This document shows, piece after piece, positions 63,563 to 64,000 of a DNA stretch of 64,000 bases. Within the stretch, counting starts at the first letter, position 1; each line of letters begins with the position of its first letter. The position numbers were made by a program, and so were the translations under genes. The DNA lies in contig NZ_CP060041.1 in the NCBI RefSeq assembly GCF_014211915.1, positions 1 through 64,000 of the forward strand, written 5' to 3'. The DNA comes from Burkholderia cenocepacia. GTDB lineage: Bacteria > Pseudomonadota > Gammaproteobacteria > Burkholderiales > Burkholderiaceae. Below the pieces are notes generated by a model. That model was given only the letters and a program-made list of their open reading frames with translations. It was not told where the DNA came from and searched no databases.

Positions 63563-64000
63563 ATGAAATTCCCATTCCTTCACGACTGTCCGGACTCGTT
63601 CCTTCAGAGAAGAACGCGCCGTCGGTCCGTATGGTTCAGCCGACTGGTTGCAGCCGTGGCCTTCACGGCAACGCTGACGACGGCTCATGCGGCAGCGACT
63701 ACGGCGCCGGCTGTGCGCAACATCGTCCTCGTGCATGGTGCCTTTGCGGACGGATCGAGCTGGAACCCGGTGATCGTCAGGCTACAGCGCATGGGTTATC
63801 GCGTCACTGCTGTGCAAAACCCCCTCACTTCACTCGCAGACGACGTTGCCGCCACCGAGAGCGTCCTGCATCGGCAAACCGGCAACGTACTGCTGGTGGG
63901 CCACTCTTGGGCCGGCGCGGTCGTCACGCAAGCAGGCAACGCTGCCAATGTGAAAGGCCTGGTCTATCTGTCCGCGCTGGTACCGGACAACGGCGAGTCC
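63563..64000 (+). CDS. Exported alpha/beta hydrolase, cut by right edge
   Basis: The first 146 residues of a hydrolase. After an Arg-rich start a hydrophobic stretch (LVAAVAFTATLTTAHAA) forms a signal peptide with cleavage near residue 48. The alpha/beta fold follows with NIVLVHGAFADGSSWNPVI and the nucleophile elbow GHSWAG (GxSxG). These features match small esterase or haloperoxidase-like hydrolases. It is divergent from the GlxA-type regulator. The acid and histidine of the triad lie beyond the window. Confidence 0.85.
   Translation, partial: MKFPFLHDCPDSFLQRRTRRRSVWFSRLVAAVAFTATLTTAHAAATTAPAVRNIVLVHGAFADGSSWNPVIVRLQRMGYRVTAVQNPLTSLADDVAATESVLHRQTGNVLLVGHSWAGAVVTQAGNAANVKGLVYLSALVPDNGES

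Overview
The window is dense, GC-rich proteobacterial DNA whose genes look like those of Burkholderia, most likely the Burkholderia cepacia complex. The strongest marker is a 565-residue M4 metalloprotease whose HExxH motif falls at residues 376-380 and whose active-site histidine is residue 465, the numbering I recall for the secreted protease ZmpA. In B. cenocepacia zmpA lies on the third replicon, so a secondary chromosome or megaplasmid is likely here; that is an inference. I see no rRNA, tRNA, CRISPR array, insertion sequence or prophage.

Layout. 0-4.3 kb: an efflux operon (NodT-type lipoprotein plus a FUSC inner-membrane protein, cut by the left edge) with a divergent LysR regulator. 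4.3-7.1 kb: a hipBA toxin-antitoxin module whose hipA 3' end runs into a beheaded metallophosphoesterase, with palindromic operators upstream. 7.1-10.7 kb: a stress-type group (MgtC, CBS protein, DUF2934, zinc ribbon, acidic small proteins, a Tat-type SDR). 10.9-22.5 kb: an organosulfur region (TauD-family dioxygenase, sulfonate ABC transporter, SfnB-like and SfnG-like enzymes, periplasmic sulfite dehydrogenase with its cytochrome c, porin, second sulfonate-type binding protein). 22.6-30.2 kb: a methyltransferase, zmpA, an AT-richer gene-poor stretch, a frameshifted transketolase and a second, frameshifted porin.

30.3-40.1 kb: a tightly coupled operon joining an IlvD/Edd dehydratase, two MFS carriers, a 2-oxoglutarate dioxygenase, both aconitase X subunits and an FAD oxidoreductase under a divergent LysR. 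I know no described pathway with this set, and it is the best candidate for a new system here. 40.1-46.0 kb: an HxlR/quinone-reductase-like pair, then a non-phosphorylative L-rhamnose catabolic cluster. 46.1-56.5 kb: a glycosyltransferase; an FCD regulator, racemase-family enzyme, D-amino-acid dehydrogenase and RidA gene group; and a divergent liv-type ABC operon ending in an MFS exporter gene. 56.6-60.0 kb: rmlACDB for dTDP-L-rhamnose. 60.1-64.0 kb: two Hsp20 genes with a heat-shock-like promoter, small proteins, a pyruvate-dehydrogenase E1-alpha remnant, and a GlxA-type regulator divergent from an alpha/beta hydrolase cut by the right edge.

Caution on quality: at least five genes carry an apparent one-base frameshift, several at runs of G or C. 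Either this replicon is decaying or the assembly has homopolymer errors; the sequence alone cannot decide.
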